Of a stretch of 64,000 nucleotides of DNA, positions 29,533-39,715 are shown piece by piece (position 1 is the first letter of the stretch; each line of letters starts with the position of its first letter). The stretch lies in the NCBI RefSeq assembly GCF_001884065.1, contig NZ_MACH01000055.1, forward strand, positions 1-64,000, given 5' to 3'. A program made the translations under genes and the position numbers. The stretch comes from Bacillus proteolyticus. Lineage in GTDB: Bacteria > Bacillota > Bacilli > Bacillales > Bacillaceae_G. The notes beneath the pieces were generated by a model, which was not told the DNA's origin, did no database searches, and saw only the letters and a program-made list of their open reading frames with translations.

Positions 29533-29928
29533 ATGAAAATTGCCTTAATCGCACATGACAAAAAGAAAGATGATATGGTTTCGTTTGCGTACGCATATAA
29601 ACCAATCTTTGAAAAACATGAACTCTTTGCAACAGGAACGACAGGCCTTCGTATTATGGAGGCAACTGGTTTAGTTGTAACAAGATATCAATCTGGTCCT
29701 CTTGGTGGCGATCAAGAAATTGGTGCAATGATTGCAAAAAATGAGATGGATATGGTGATTTTTTTCCGGGATCCACTAACAGCGCAGCCGCATGAACCTG
29801 ATGTCAATGCGTTACTTCGTTTATGTGATGTATATGCCATCCCACTAGCAACGAATATGGCAAGTGCTGAAATGCTAATGCATGCATTAGAGCGAGGAGA
29901 TTTAGATTACCGAAAGTTAAGAAAATGA
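29533..29928 (+). CDS. mgsA: Methylglyoxal synthase
   Basis: Converts dihydroxyacetone phosphate to methylglyoxal, a bypass releasing phosphate under sugar stress. Motifs: [18 protein letters not shown] and [19 protein letters not shown] with the catalytic aspartate. 131 residues. It overlaps the bshB1 translation region. Linkage with bacillithiol genes fits: bacillithiol helps detoxify methylglyoxal (established in B. subtilis). Confidence 0.97.
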   Translation: MKIALIAHDKKKDDMVSFAYAYKPIFEKHELFATGTTGLRIMEATGLVVTRYQSGPLGGDQEIGAMIAKNEMDMVIFFRDPLTAQPHEPDVNALLRLCDVYAIPLATNMASAEMLMHALERGDLDYRKLRK

Positions 29929-29939
29929 GGGGAACAATT

Positions 29940-30644
29940 ATGAGTGGATTACATATATTAGCGTTTGGTGCTCATGCCGATGATGTTGAAATCGGCATGG
30001 CAGGTACCATTGCAAAGTATACGAAGCAAGGATATGAAGTAGGCATTTGCGATTTAACAGAAGCTGATCTTTCTTCAAATGGAACGGTAGAACTAAGAAA
30101 AGAAGAAGCAAAGGCTGCAGCTCGTATTATGGGAGTAAAAACGAGAATTAATTTAGCAATGCCAGACCGTGGTTTGTATATGAAAGAAGAATATATACGT
30201 GAAATTGTAAAGGTTATTCGTACATATAAACCAACGCTAATTTTCGCACCATATTACGAAGATCGTCATCCAGACCATGCTAATTGCGCGAAACTTGTGG
30301 AAGAAGCTATCTTCTCAGCGGGAATTCGTAAATATATGCCTGAGATTTCGCCGCACCGTGTAGAGTCTTTTTATAATTATATGATTAATGGTTTTCATAA
30401 ACCGAATTTTTGTATAGATATTAGTGAATACCTTTCTAAAAAGGTGGAGGCGTTAGAAGCGTATGAAAGTCAATTTTCAACAGGAAGTGATGGTATTAAG
30501 ACGCCATTAACTGAAGGTTACGTTGAAACAGTAATTGCTCGTGAGAAGATGTTTGGGAAAGAAGTTGGAGTGATGTATGCCGAAGGATTTATGAGTAAGA
30601 AACCGGTTTTATTACATGCTGATTTAATAGGGGGATGTAAATGA
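29940..30644 (+). CDS. bshB1: N-acetylglucosaminyl-malate deacetylase, bacillithiol pathway
   Basis: A zinc-dependent PIG-L family deacetylase removing acetyl from GlcNAc-malate, the second step of bacillithiol synthesis. The motif AHADDVEIG (residues 9-17) and HPDH (near 111) carry the zinc ligands and base. ATG 29940 follows GAGGGGAAC and gives 234 residues; the ATG at 29925 overlaps the mgsA stop but lacks its own site. It is coupled to bshA (ATGA overlap). Confidence 0.96.
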   Translation: MSGLHILAFGAHADDVEIGMAGTIAKYTKQGYEVGICDLTEADLSSNGTVELRKEEAKAAARIMGVKTRINLAMPDRGLYMKEEYIREIVKVIRTYKPTLIFAPYYEDRHPDHANCAKLVEEAIFSAGIRKYMPEISPHRVESFYNYMINGFHKPNFCIDISEYLSKKVEALEAYESQFSTGSDGIKTPLTEGYVETVIAREKMFGKEVGVMYAEGFMSKKPVLLHADLIGGCK

Positions 30645-31786
30645 GATTGAAAATAGGTATTACATGTTATCCTTCTGTAGGTGGTTCTGGTGTTGTTGGA
30701 ACGGAATTAGGAAAGCAATTGGCGGAACGTGGGCATGAAATTCATTTTATTACATCGGGTGTACCATTCCGGTTAAATAAAGTGTATCCAAACATTTATT
30801 TTCACGAAGTAGCAGTAAATCAATATTCAGTATTTCAATATCCACCTTACGATTTAGCGTTAGCAAGTAAAATGGCCGAGGTTGCTCAAAGAGAAAATCT
30901 TGATATTTTACATGTGCATTATGCAATCCCTCATGCTATTTGTGCATATTTAGCAAAACAAATGATTGGAGAGCGTATTAAAATTGTTACAACCTTACAT
31001 GGAACAGATATTACTGTGTTAGGTTCCGACCCTTCGTTAAATAATTTAATTCGCTTTGGTATTGAACAATCTGATGTAGTTACTGCTGTGTCACATTCGT
31101 TAATTGAAGAAACGAATGAACTTGTAAAACCAGATAAAGAAATTGAGACGGTATACAATTTTGTAGACGAACGTGTGTATTTCAAACGGGATATGTCTCA
31201 ATTAAAAAAAGAATATGGTATACGAGAAAATGAAAAAGTGTTGATTCATATTTCAAATTTCCGAAAGGTTAAGCGTGTACAGGATGTTGTGCGGTCATTT
31301 GCCGAAATTGTAAAGGGAGTAGATGCGAAATTGCTTCTTGTTGGGGATGGACCAGAGTTCTGTACTATTTTACAATTGGTGAAAAGTTTACATATTGAGG
31401 AACGTGTCTTATTCCTAGGAAAGCAAGATAATGTTGCAGAGCTTCTTGCGATGAGTGATTTAATGCTGCTTTTATCAGAAAAGGAAAGTTTTGGTCTAGT
31501 TATATTAGAAGCGATGGCGTGTGGTGTGCCTAGTATCGGAACGAGGGTTGGGGGCATTCCAGAGGTCATTCAACATGGTGAAACAGGATATATATGTGAA
31601 GTTGGAGATACAGATGGAATAGCTAAGCAAGCAATTCAACTACTAGAAAATGAAGAACTTCACCGTAATATGGGAGAGCGGGCGATGAAATCTGTATATG
31701 AGCAGTTTCGTTCGGAAAAAATCGTTTCACAGTATGAGGCGATTTATTATGACATACTAAGGGATGACAATAATGGAAAGATTTAA
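30641..31786 (+). CDS. bshA: N-acetyl-alpha-D-glucosaminyl L-malate synthase
   Basis: A GT4 glycosyltransferase joining UDP-GlcNAc to L-malate, the first bacillithiol step. N-terminal [20 protein letters not shown] and the C-terminal [14 protein letters not shown] (EX7E motif) with a following GGIPEVI segment are visible. 381 residues. It overlaps bshB1 upstream by 4 bases and cca downstream by 14, so the genes are tightly coupled. Confidence 0.97.
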   Translation: MRLKIGITCYPSVGGSGVVGTELGKQLAERGHEIHFITSGVPFRLNKVYPNIYFHEVAVNQYSVFQYPPYDLALASKMAEVAQRENLDILHVHYAIPHAICAYLAKQMIGERIKIVTTLHGTDITVLGSDPSLNNLIRFGIEQSDVVTAVSHSLIEETNELVKPDKEIETVYNFVDERVYFKRDMSQLKKEYGIRENEKVLIHISNFRKVKRVQDVVRSFAEIVKGVDAKLLLVGDGPEFCTILQLVKSLHIEERVLFLGKQDNVAELLAMSDLMLLLSEKESFGLVILEAMACGVPSIGTRVGGIPEVIQHGETGYICEVGDTDGIAKQAIQLLENEELHRNMGERAMKSVYEQFRSEKIVSQYEAIYYDILRDDNNGKI

Positions 31787-32966
31787 AAAAGCTAGTTCAA
31801 TTATTGAGATATTAAAACAGCACGGACATGAGGCTTACTTCGTTGGTGGAAGTGTACGCGATCTTATTATCGATAGACCAATTGGAGATATCGATATCGC
31901 AACATCTGCTTTACCAGAAGAAGTAATGGCTATTTTCCCAAGACATGTTCCGGTTGGTCTTGAGCATGGAACTGTAATTGTTGTAGAAAATGGTGAACCG
32001 TATGAGGTAACTACTTTTCGAACAGAAAGCGAATATGAAGATTTTCGGAGACCTAGTAGTGTTCAATTTGTCCGTTCATTAGAAGAGGATTTAAAACGAC
32101 GTGATTTCACGATGAATGCAATTGCAATGACAGAGGAAGGCGAAATGATTGACTTATTTGCTGGGCAAGAAGCGATTCGTCTGAAGGAAATTACAACGGT
32201 TGGAGATGCTGCAGACCGTTTTCAAGAAGATGCACTGCGAATGATGCGTGGTATTCGGTTCGTAAGTACGTTAGGTTTCTCTTTGGAAACAAAGACGAAA
32301 CGAGCAATTGAAACGTATGGACATTTGCTCGAACATATAGCGATTGAAAGAATTACAGTTGAGTTCGAAAAGTTATTGACGGGTACGTATTGTGTGAAAG
32401 GGCTTCAAGAATTGGTAGAAACGAAGCTATTTTCTCATCTGCCATATTTACAAATGTCAGAAGAAAGACTCTTGAAAGCTACGCAGTATAAATGGGATTC
32501 TTTTGAAACAGACATTGAGGCGTGGGCATTTTTCTTATATTGTATCGGAGAAGAGCATCCATCTGTCTTTTTACGTCAATGGAAGTTTTCGAATAAAAAG
32601 ATTAAGGATATTGTAGCGGTGTTATTAGCAATTCGTTCTAGAAAGGAGAAGGAATGGGATACTGTCCTTCTTTATAAAACTGGAATTCACATTGCTGAAA
32701 TGGCGGAAAGAGTATATGAAGCGATAATAGAAAGTTATAATAGCGCGTCTGTTAAGCAAGTACAATCATTATTTCATGCATTGCCGATAAAAAATCGTCA
32801 AGAAATGAATGTGACTGGTAATGATTTATTAAGCTGGGCAGATAAAAAGCCAGGTCCGTGGGTTGCCGAAATGCTTCAAAACATTGAAGAAGCAATCGTA
32901 CAAGGAGATTTAGTCAATAAGAAAGAGAATATAAGGGAGTGGCTACAAAGATGCAATCTACTATAA
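31773..32966 (+). CDS. cca: CCA tRNA nucleotidyltransferase
   Basis: Adds or repairs the 3' CCA of tRNAs (papS in B. subtilis). The class II nucleotidyltransferase motif GGSVRD plus DIDIATSA (catalytic aspartates) lies at about residues 25-45, and RRDFTMNA and ALRMMRG follow. ATG 31773 follows AAGGGATGA; ATG 31764 is possible but lacks spacing. 397 residues. It overlaps bshA and birA. Confidence 0.96.
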   Translation: MERFKKASSIIEILKQHGHEAYFVGGSVRDLIIDRPIGDIDIATSALPEEVMAIFPRHVPVGLEHGTVIVVENGEPYEVTTFRTESEYEDFRRPSSVQFVRSLEEDLKRRDFTMNAIAMTEEGEMIDLFAGQEAIRLKEITTVGDAADRFQEDALRMMRGIRFVSTLGFSLETKTKRAIETYGHLLEHIAIERITVEFEKLLTGTYCVKGLQELVETKLFSHLPYLQMSEERLLKATQYKWDSFETDIEAWAFFLYCIGEEHPSVFLRQWKFSNKKIKDIVAVLLAIRSRKEKEWDTVLLYKTGIHIAEMAERVYEAIIESYNSASVKQVQSLFHALPIKNRQEMNVTGNDLLSWADKKPGPWVAEMLQNIEEAIVQGDLVNKKENIREWLQRCNLL

Positions 32967-33931
32967 GAAAGCAGTTATTACAAGTTTTTTCTGAAGCAGA
33001 TGGTGCATTTGTATCTGGTCAAACACTTAGTGACAAACTTGGCTGTTCGAGAACCGCTGTATGGAAGCATATGGAGGATCTTCGTAATGAAGGGTATGAA
33101 CTAGAAGCTGTACGCCGCTTAGGGTATCGAATTGCTAGTAAACCAGATAAGGTAACTGCTAATGAGATCCAATTAGGATTGCAAACAGAGCGTATCGGTA
33201 GAACGGTTTATTTTGAAGAATCAGTTGAATCTACTCAGCATATTGCAGCAAGACTTGCTTATGAAGGAGCAGAAGAGGGAACAATTGTCGTTGCAGAAGA
33301 ACAAACAGCAGGTAGAGGACGTTTAAGTAGAAAATGGTATTCTCCAAAAGGCACAGGGATCTGGATGAGTATTATTTTGCGTCCATCTATTCCAGTTCAT
33401 CATGCACCACAGCTTACTTTATTAGCAGCTGTTAGCGTAGCACAAGCAATTGAAAAATGTACAGGTGTAAACGTAGGGATTAAATGGCCAAATGATATTT
33501 TAATTCAAGGTAAAAAAGCTGTCGGTATATTAACGGAGATGCAAGCTGACCCGGATAAAATTAATGCTGTTATTATGGGAATTGGCATTAATGCAAATCA
33601 GAAACAAGAACATTTTGATGAGGAAATTCAGCAAATTGCAACTTCATTAGCAATTGAATCGGGTAAGCCGATTGTTCGTGCGGAACTTATGCAACAAATT
33701 TTCTTGCAACTAGAAAAATTGTATGAAGAGTATTTAAAAAATGGTTTCTCTGTTATAAAAATTCTTTGGGAAAGTTACGCAATTAGTATCGGAAAAGAAA
33801 TTACGGCTCGAACGATGAAGCAAACGATTAATGGATTAGCAAAAGGGATTACAGAGGATGGTGTATTGCTGCTTGAGGATCATCAAGGATACGTACATCA
33901 CATTCATTCTGCGGATATAGAAATTAAGTAA
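32951..33931 (+). CDS. birA: Biotin-protein ligase and biotin operon repressor
   Basis: Two domains: an N-terminal winged helix (SGQTLSDKLGCSRTAVWKHMEDLR) that represses biotin genes, and a catalytic domain from about residue 80 with the biotinyl-AMP motif GRGRLSRKWYSP, and KWPNDI with the lysine. 326 residues from ATG 32951 after AGGGAGTGG; GTG 32939 is an upstream alternative. Last gene of the ypjD operon, closed by a terminator. Confidence 0.96.
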   Translation: MQSTIRKQLLQVFSEADGAFVSGQTLSDKLGCSRTAVWKHMEDLRNEGYELEAVRRLGYRIASKPDKVTANEIQLGLQTERIGRTVYFEESVESTQHIAARLAYEGAEEGTIVVAEEQTAGRGRLSRKWYSPKGTGIWMSIILRPSIPVHHAPQLTLLAAVSVAQAIEKCTGVNVGIKWPNDILIQGKKAVGILTEMQADPDKINAVIMGIGINANQKQEHFDEEIQQIATSLAIESGKPIVRAELMQQIFLQLEKLYEEYLKNGFSVIKILWESYAISIGKEITARTMKQTINGLAKGITEDGVLLLEDHQGYVHHIHSADIEIK

Positions 33932-33960
33932 AAGAAGTTCCTATTTTGGAGCTTCTTTTT
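33932..33960 (+). terminator. Terminator of the ypjD-birA operon
   Basis: AAGAAGTTCC (33932-33941) pairs with GGAGCTTCTT (33948-33957, one G-U), followed by T. Confidence 0.75.
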
Positions 33961-34048
33961 GTCATTTAGACATTGATAAATTTCACATACCGTAATTAGG
34001 ATAGAAAATTATTTTTTCGAAAAAATGTAGCAATTCCTTTTCAGAGTT

Positions 34049-34057
34049 TGCTATAAT
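34049..34057 (+). promoter_or_regulatory. Extended -10 promoter of the panB leader
   Basis: TG-C-TATAAT (34049-34057) is a perfect extended -10; TAGCAA (34028-34033) is a weak -35 at 18-base spacing. The transcript would begin near 34064, about 210 nt before panB. Confidence 0.55.
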
Positions 34058-34069
34058 TAGTTCGAATAT

Positions 34070-34226
34070 GGGCAGTATCAAAGCGAACTGCACCATTATT
34101 TTAAGCAGTATGAAAAAATAATACTTTGGATTCTGCCTTGATCCAATAACGGACTGGGACAGAGGGATGAATAATGCCGACTAAAACACAACCCTTCTGC
34201 CCTTTTATGGCCAGAGGGGTTTTTTA
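34070..34226 (+). ncRNA. Attenuator-like structured leader of panBCD
   Basis: The 342 bases between birA and panB hold no gene but a structured leader. Closing helix: GGGCAG (34070-34075) with CTGCCT (34133-34138), continued by ATCAAAG (34077-34083) with CTTTGGAT (34124-34131, one bulge). Inside it ACTGC/GCAGT (34087-34091/34105-34109) and ATTATTTT/AAAATAAT (34095-34102/34115-34122) cross as an H-type pseudoknot or alternate. A terminator (34190-34226) follows; CAGAGGG (34160-34166) could pair with CCCTTCTG (34192-34199), competing with it. A panB-associated RNA called the pan motif is known; membership was not tested. Confidence 0.6.
34190..34226 (+). terminator. Terminator within the panB leader
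   Basis: AACCCTTCTG (34190-34199) pairs with CAGAGGGGTT (34212-34221, one G-U), then a T run. It lies upstream of panB in the same direction, so it can act as an attenuator. Confidence 0.8.
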
Positions 34227-34273
34227 TATGATTTCGGCCATCTCCTCTCTCCTGCATAAAGGAGGAGTAGTTT

Positions 34274-35110
34274 TTGAAAACAAAAACAGATTTTTTGAAA
34301 ATGAAAGAGCAAGGTGAGCCGATTACAATGCTAACGGCGTATGATTATCCATCTGCTAAATTAGCAGAAGAAGCTAAAGTCGATATGATTTTAGTTGGTG
34401 ATTCTCTAGGAATGGTTGTACTTGGATATGATTCAACGGTTCCAGTAACGGTAGAGGATATGATTCATCATACGAAAGCTGTACGCCGCGGCGCGAAAGA
34501 GACGTTTATTGTAACTGATATGCCATTCATGTCTTATCATATCTCATTGCAAGATACGATGGTTAATGCACGTCGCATTGTTCAAGAGAGTGGTGCACAT
34601 GCATTAAAGGTAGAAGGTGCTGGAGAAGTTATATCAACTATTCACTACTTGACGAATGCGGGAATCCCCGTTGTGGCACATTTAGGTTTAACTCCTCAAT
34701 CTGTAGGAGTACTAGGTGGATATAAAGTACAGGGGAAAGATGCTGAAAGTGCAAAGAAATTAATAGAAGACGCAAAGAAATGTGAAGAAGCTGGTGCGAT
34801 AGCACTTGTGTTAGAGTGTGTGCCAATGCAATTAGCAGAACTTATTTCAGAGCAAATGACAATTCCTACAATTGGAATTGGAGCAGGACAAAAAGTAGAT
34901 GGGCAAGTTCTTGTATACCATGATCTTATTTCGTACGGGGTAAATCGTGTTCCGAAATTTGTGAAGCAATATACGTCTGTTCAAGAGGAAATTGTGCGAG
35001 GGATTTCGCAATACGTTACTGAAGTAAAGACAGGGCAATTTCCTGAAGAAAAACATTCATTCACAATGAAAGAGGAAGAATGCTTAGCGTTATACGGAGG
35101 AAAACAATAA
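34274..35110 (+). CDS. panB: 3-methyl-2-oxobutanoate hydroxymethyltransferase
   Basis: The first committed step of pantothenate synthesis: transfers hydroxymethyl from methylene-tetrahydrofolate to 2-oxoisovalerate. Motifs [18 protein letters not shown] and LVGDSLGMV near the N-terminus and the substrate lysine/glutamate in KVEGAGE are visible. 278 residues from TTG 34274 after GGAGGAG (34261-34267), a site that could pair with the CTCCTCTCTCCT stretch just before it. One-base overlap with panC. Confidence 0.97.
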   Translation: MKTKTDFLKMKEQGEPITMLTAYDYPSAKLAEEAKVDMILVGDSLGMVVLGYDSTVPVTVEDMIHHTKAVRRGAKETFIVTDMPFMSYHISLQDTMVNARRIVQESGAHALKVEGAGEVISTIHYLTNAGIPVVAHLGLTPQSVGVLGGYKVQGKDAESAKKLIEDAKKCEEAGAIALVLECVPMQLAELISEQMTIPTIGIGAGQKVDGQVLVYHDLISYGVNRVPKFVKQYTSVQEEIVRGISQYVTEVKTGQFPEEKHSFTMKEEECLALYGGKQ

Positions 35111-35958
35111 TGAAAATCATAACTACAGTGCAAGAGATGCAGCAAATTACAAACGAACTTCGTACAAGTGGAAAAAGTATCGGTTTTGTCCCAACGATGG
35201 GATATTTACACGAAGGGCATGCTACTTTATTACGTAAGGCAAGGGAAGAAAATGAAATTGTAGTTTTAAGTGTATTTGTAAACCCACTACAGTTTGGGCC
35301 GAACGAAGATTTAGATCGATACCCACGTGATATTGATAGAGACGAAAATGTAGCAAAAGAAAATGGTGTTGATTATTTATTTTATCCGAGTGTAGAAGAA
35401 ATGTATCCAGCAGAACAAACGACAATAGTGGAAGTTGTGAAGCGTACCGACGTATTATGTGGCAAACAAAGACCTGGTCATTTCGCTGGTGTTACGACTG
35501 TACTAATGAAACTATTTAATATCACATTGCCAACGCGTGCTTATTTCGGTATGAAAGATGCACAGCAAGTCGCTGTCATTGAAGGGTTTGTCGCTGATTT
35601 TAATATTCCAGTTACGATCGTACCAGTGGATATTGTAAGGGAAGAGGACGGATTAGCGAAAAGTTCTCGTAATGTGTACTTATCACAAGAAGAACGTGAA
35701 GAGGCTCCTCATTTATACCGCAGTCTATGCATAGCGAAAGAAAGAATTGAGGCGGGCGAACGTAATCCAGAAACTATTACAAATCTTGTGAAAGAGTATA
35801 TTGAGAAATATACAAAAGGAACTGTAGATTATGCTGATTTATATGCATATCCTTCATTAAAAGTAATGGATGAACTTGAAGAACGAATTATATTAGCAAT
35901 TGCTGTTAAGTTTGAAAATGTACGATTAATTGATAATATAACATTAACGGTTAAATAA
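35110..35958 (+). CDS. panC: Pantothenate synthetase
   Basis: ATP-dependent condensation of pantoate and beta-alanine. The HIGH-like motif HEGHATLL (about residues 33-40) after [10 protein letters not shown] and KSSRNVYLS (KMSKS-like) are visible. 282 residues from ATG 35110, which shares a base with the panB stop; GGAGGAAAAC is the binding site. The frame continues upstream to 35080 within panB but that start is not supported. Confidence 0.97.
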   Translation: MKIITTVQEMQQITNELRTSGKSIGFVPTMGYLHEGHATLLRKAREENEIVVLSVFVNPLQFGPNEDLDRYPRDIDRDENVAKENGVDYLFYPSVEEMYPAEQTTIVEVVKRTDVLCGKQRPGHFAGVTTVLMKLFNITLPTRAYFGMKDAQQVAVIEGFVADFNIPVTIVPVDIVREEDGLAKSSRNVYLSQEEREEAPHLYRSLCIAKERIEAGERNPETITNLVKEYIEKYTKGTVDYADLYAYPSLKVMDELEERIILAIAVKFENVRLIDNITLTVK

Positions 35959-35970
35959 GGGGGAGCATCT

Positions 35971-36354
35971 ATGTTTCGCACAATGATGAGAGCGAAGTTA
36001 CATCGCGCAACAGTAACAGAAGCAAATTTAAATTATGTAGGCAGTATTACAATTGATGAAGATTTAATGGATGCAGTAAATATTGTAGAAAATGAAAAAG
36101 TACAAATTGTAAATAACAATAATGGTGCTCGCTTAGAGACATATGTTATTAAAGGAGAGCGCGGTAGTGGTATTGTTTGTTTAAATGGTGCAGCAGCAAG
36201 GCTTGTACAACCAGGTGATAAAGTTATTATTATTTGCTATGGTTTAGTGGCAGAAGAAAATGTTCATAAACAAGAACCAAAAATTGCAGTGTTAGACGAT
36301 GATAATCAAATTATTGAAATGTTAGGTGCTGAAAAAGCGGGCACGATATTATAA
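35971..36354 (+). CDS. panD: Aspartate 1-decarboxylase proenzyme
   Basis: Makes beta-alanine from aspartate. It is translated as a proenzyme and self-cleaves between Gly 24 and Ser 25 (YVGSIT) to create the pyruvoyl group. 127 residues, typical. It completes the panBCD operon, so the cell can make pantothenate from 2-oxoisovalerate and aspartate. AAGGGGGAG precedes it; a terminator follows. Confidence 0.97.
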   Translation: MFRTMMRAKLHRATVTEANLNYVGSITIDEDLMDAVNIVENEKVQIVNNNNGARLETYVIKGERGSGIVCLNGAAARLVQPGDKVIIICYGLVAEENVHKQEPKIAVLDDDNQIIEMLGAEKAGTIL

Positions 36355-36362
36355 GTAGGAAG

Positions 36363-36391
36363 GCTATCTCTATTACGGAGATAGCTTTTTT
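36363..36391 (+). terminator. Terminator of panBCD
   Basis: GCTATCTC (36363-36370) pairs with GAGATAGC (36378-36385), followed by six T. Confidence 0.85.
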
Positions 36392-36482
36392 GTGCATCTT
36401 TTCATTAAGATGAGATAAAACGTGGTATAGTAACATTATATAATTTTGTGTTTGATAGGTAAGAAATTGAGGTGTTACATAT

Positions 36483-39287
36483 ATGAGTAAGCGTTATGTC
36501 GTTGTTGATTTAGAGACGACAGGGAACTCCTGGAAGGATGGGAAGGATAAAATCACCCAAATTGCGGCTGTTGTAGTGGAAGATGGAGAGATATTAGAGA
36601 TTTTTTCATCTTTTATTAATCCGAAGAGAGAGATTCCACCATTTATTACAGAATTAACAGGGATTGATGAGAGTTTGGTTAAGCAAGCCCCGTTATTTCA
36701 AGATGTAGCCCCGATGATTGTTGAGCTATTACAAGGTGCAGCTTTCGTTGCACATAATGTTCACTTTGATTGGAATTTTTTAACGGAAGAATTAAGGCAG
36801 GCTGGATATACAGAAGTACATTGCCCAAAAGTTGATACAGTTGAGTTGGCGCAAATTCTTTTGCCGACAGCTGATAGTTATAAATTACGTGATTTAGCTA
36901 AGAAACATGAACTAGAGCACGATCAACCACATCGTGCGGATAGCGATGCTCTTGCAACAGCGGAATTGTTTATACAATTTTTAAATGAAATCGAAAAGTT
37001 ACCGCTTGTCACGTTGCAATCGCTTTATGAATTAAGTGATGTTTTCCAAAGTGATATAGCTGATGTGCTTTCTGAAAATATTTTAAAGAAAATGATGCAT
37101 GGTAAAGAAAGGGCAGAGGGGTATGAAGTGTATCGAAATATTGCGCTTCGAAAGCGGAATTATTCTTTAAGTCTCAGTGAAACATGCTCATCTAAATTTG
37201 ATGCTTTCTTACATAAGACAATGGATAAACTTGAGTTAAGTATGCCGAAGTTTCAAAAAAGAGAAAGCCAACAGATTATGATGAAGGAAATATATACAGC
37301 GCTAAGAGATTCTAGGTTTTCACTTATTGAAGCGGGAACAGGTACGGGGAAGACTCTTGCATATTTACTTCCAAGTATTTATTTCGCAAAGAAAAAAGAA
37401 GAACCTGTCATTATAAGTACACAAACTGTACAACTGCAACAACAAATACTAGAAAAAGAAATACCGTTATTACAGAAAATAATGTCATTTTCATTTGAAG
37501 TAGCTCTTCTGAAAGGAAGAAAGCATTATCTTTGTCTACACAAATTTGAATATGCTTTGCAAGAGGAAGAGAAAAATTATGATATGGCGCTCACAAAGGC
37601 AAAAATTTTAGTATGGTTATTGCAAACGGAAACTGGCGATCGTGATGAATTAAATATTCCTGAGGGCGGAAAATTACTTTGGAACCGTATTTGTAGTGAT
37701 GCATATAGTCCAGGCGGGATGCAAAGTAATTGGTTTAGTCGTTGTTTTTATCAACGAGCGAAAAATAAAGCATTATTTGCGGATATTGTTATTACAAATC
37801 ATGCTTTATTATTTCAAGATTTTTCAAGCGAAGAACCACTGTTTGCTTCATATGAACATATTATTTTTGATGAAGCTCATCACATCGAAGAAGCGGCGAG
37901 TAGAACATTAGGTGAACAGTTCTCATGCATGTATTTTCAATTAGCTTTATCTCGTCTTGGTACGCTAGAAACAGATGATGTACTTTCTAAAGTATATAAA
38001 ATGATGAAAAAATCAGAGCAAGCATCTCGTTCGACTTTCCGTATGGTGAGTCATAGTTTGAAGGAATTGAAATTTGATGCGGATGAACTATTCCAAATGT
38101 TACGGACTTTCGTATTTAAACAAACAAAGCAGGAACAAGGGATGAGCAATATGCCGCTCATTTATCGATATAACACGGAAGTAGAGAAAGGTAAGTTATG
38201 GGATAGCATTACCGAGTTAACAAATCGATTTGTGTATGATGTAAGAAAGTTATTGACTACACTTGAGAAGCAAGTTGATATATTGCAAAGTAAATTAGAA
38301 TGGGAGATGCATGTCGTTACAGGTGAATTTATGCATTTAATTGAGTTGTTGAGAAAGATGACACAATCTTTACAATTACTCATTTTAGAAAAAAATTCAT
38401 ACGTGACATGGATGGAGACTGAAACGAAGGGAACGATTCATTCAACAGTTTTATATGCGCAGCCTGTTCATATTGGTGAAAGATTTGCTGATGAATTCTT
38501 AACACAGAAAAAGAGTGTTATTTTCACATCAGCAACGCTAACTGTTAATGATTCATTTGACTATATAAAAGAGGAGCTAGGTTTACATGATTTTGCTCCC
38601 AATACACTAAAGGTCCTATCACCATTCCGTTTTGAAGAACAAATGAAATTAATGGTTTCAACGGATGTACCTTTTATTAAGCAAGCAAGTAATGAAGAGT
38701 ATATTGAGTCTATATCGACACATATTGCGAAAATAGCGAAAGCTACAAAAGGTAGAATGCTCGTTTTATTCACTTCGTATGAAATGTTGAAAGAAGCGTA
38801 TACGAATTTGAAAAATGATGAGGCATTAGAAGGATATTTATTATTAACGCAAAGTGTGAATAATAAGAGCCGAAGTCGTCTAATCCGCAAATTCCAGGAG
38901 TTCGACAAATCGATTTTGTTAGGAACAAGTAGTTTTTGGGAAGGGATAGATATACCTGGAGATGCCCTGAGTTGTCTTGTCATTGTCCGTCTTCCTTTTA
39001 CCCCTCCTCATCAGCCGATGATGGAAGCAAAAGGAGAGTGGTTACAAAATCAAGGAGAAGACGTATTCGCTAAGTTGGCGCTCCCACAAGCAATCTTGCG
39101 TTTCAAACAAGGGTTTGGTCGTCTTATTAGAACAAATACAGATACGGGAACTGTATTTGTATTAGATCGTCGTTTGACAAGTTCTTCCTATGGAAAACGA
39201 TTTTTACAATCAATCCCAACTGTACCGCTATATGAAGGACCGTTAGAAGAATTATTAGTACAGTTAGAAGAATCGTCAAATGAATAA
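36483..39287 (+). CDS. dinG: DinG-type helicase with N-terminal exonuclease domain
   Basis: 934 residues: an N-terminal DnaQ-like 3'-5' exonuclease domain (VDLETTG at residues 8-14, HNVHFDWNFL, HRADSDALAT) joined to an XPD/DinG superfamily 2 helicase with Walker A GTGTGKT near residue 285 and DEAH near 462. Only three cysteines are seen where four usually bind the [4Fe-4S] cluster (YLCL, RICSD, RCFY), so the cluster is probably lost, as reported for S. aureus DinG. A gene with its own upstream region, not an operon with panD. Confidence 0.93.
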   Translation: MSKRYVVVDLETTGNSWKDGKDKITQIAAVVVEDGEILEIFSSFINPKREIPPFITELTGIDESLVKQAPLFQDVAPMIVELLQGAAFVAHNVHFDWNFLTEELRQAGYTEVHCPKVDTVELAQILLPTADSYKLRDLAKKHELEHDQPHRADSDALATAELFIQFLNEIEKLPLVTLQSLYELSDVFQSDIADVLSENILKKMMHGKERAEGYEVYRNIALRKRNYSLSLSETCSSKFDAFLHKTMDKLELSMPKFQKRESQQIMMKEIYTALRDSRFSLIEAGTGTGKTLAYLLPSIYFAKKKEEPVIISTQTVQLQQQILEKEIPLLQKIMSFSFEVALLKGRKHYLCLHKFEYALQEEEKNYDMALTKAKILVWLLQTETGDRDELNIPEGGKLLWNRICSDAYSPGGMQSNWFSRCFYQRAKNKALFADIVITNHALLFQDFSSEEPLFASYEHIIFDEAHHIEEAASRTLGEQFSCMYFQLALSRLGTLETDDVLSKVYKMMKKSEQASRSTFRMVSHSLKELKFDADELFQMLRTFVFKQTKQEQGMSNMPLIYRYNTEVEKGKLWDSITELTNRFVYDVRKLLTTLEKQVDILQSKLEWEMHVVTGEFMHLIELLRKMTQSLQLLILEKNSYVTWMETETKGTIHSTVLYAQPVHIGERFADEFLTQKKSVIFTSATLTVNDSFDYIKEELGLHDFAPNTLKVLSPFRFEEQMKLMVSTDVPFIKQASNEEYIESISTHIAKIAKATKGRMLVLFTSYEMLKEAYTNLKNDEALEGYLLLTQSVNNKSRSRLIRKFQEFDKSILLGTSSFWEGIDIPGDALSCLVIVRLPFTPPHQPMMEAKGEWLQNQGEDVFAKLALPQAILRFKQGFGRLIRTNTDTGTVFVLDRRLTSSSYGKRFLQSIPTVPLYEGPLEELLVQLEESSNE

Positions 39288-39301
39288 AATTGGAAGAAAA
39301 A

Positions 39302-39333
39302 TACGCCTGAAGTACATTTGAACTTCAGGCGTA
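39302..39333 (-). terminator. Hairpin after dinG with T run only on the minus strand
   Basis: TACGCCTGAAGT (39302-39313) pairs with ACTTCAGGCGTA (39322-39333). The plus strand is followed by AAAAAATG, not T; on the minus strand TTTTTCTTCC follows. So the geometry suits termination of minus-strand transcripts, although no minus gene is found here. Confidence 0.55.
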
Positions 39334-39427
39334 AAAAATGTGGGTAGGAGGAATTTTATTTTTCTTACTTCTTGTATACAAAATATATTGCTTTTCGATT
39401 TGAAACCTTTTTTTGCTGTACATGTCC

Positions 39428-39436
39428 TGCTATAAT
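39428..39436 (+). promoter_or_regulatory. Extended -10 promoter of ypmA
   Basis: TG-C-TATAAT (39428-39436), about 100 bases before the ypmA start; no -35 element stands out. Confidence 0.5.
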
Positions 39437-39537
39437 AGATGGGTGATGAAGCAGGGGTTGTAAAGAATGTACTCTTATTGTAACCGCATTGCGTTCTTCT
39501 ATAATTAGAAATTTTTGTGTAACGGAGGAGTTTTTTC

Positions 39538-39708
39538 ATGGATAAGAAAATCGAAGTCCTATCAACGACGCGTATTAAATATTCGTCTGACTTGTATAAA
39601 ATTGTTGATAGCTTGAATCGCACGTTAAAAGAGCAGGACCTCATGTTCGGATTAGCATTAGACGAAAAAGATAAAGAAACAGCTGTATTTACGATTTACA
39701 GAACGTAG
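39538..39708 (+). CDS. ypmA: YpmA family small protein (DUF4264)
   Basis: A 56-residue protein, MDKKIEVLSTTRIKYSSDLY onward to a TIYRT end, matching YpmA of B. subtilis by size, sequence type and position between dinG and ypmB. AACGGAGGAG precedes ATG 39538. It contains an alternating polar/hydrophobic pattern suggesting a small alpha/beta fold and no membrane segment. The function is unknown. ypmB starts 7 bases after the stop, so they are co-transcribed. Confidence 0.85.
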   Translation: MDKKIEVLSTTRIKYSSDLYKIVDSLNRTLKEQDLMFGLALDEKDKETAVFTIYRT

Positions 39709-39715
39709 TGATACA

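Noticed and set aside
38561-38983. Minus-strand ORF of 140 codons inside dinG
   Set aside because: Antisense to conserved helicase motifs; no ribosome site.
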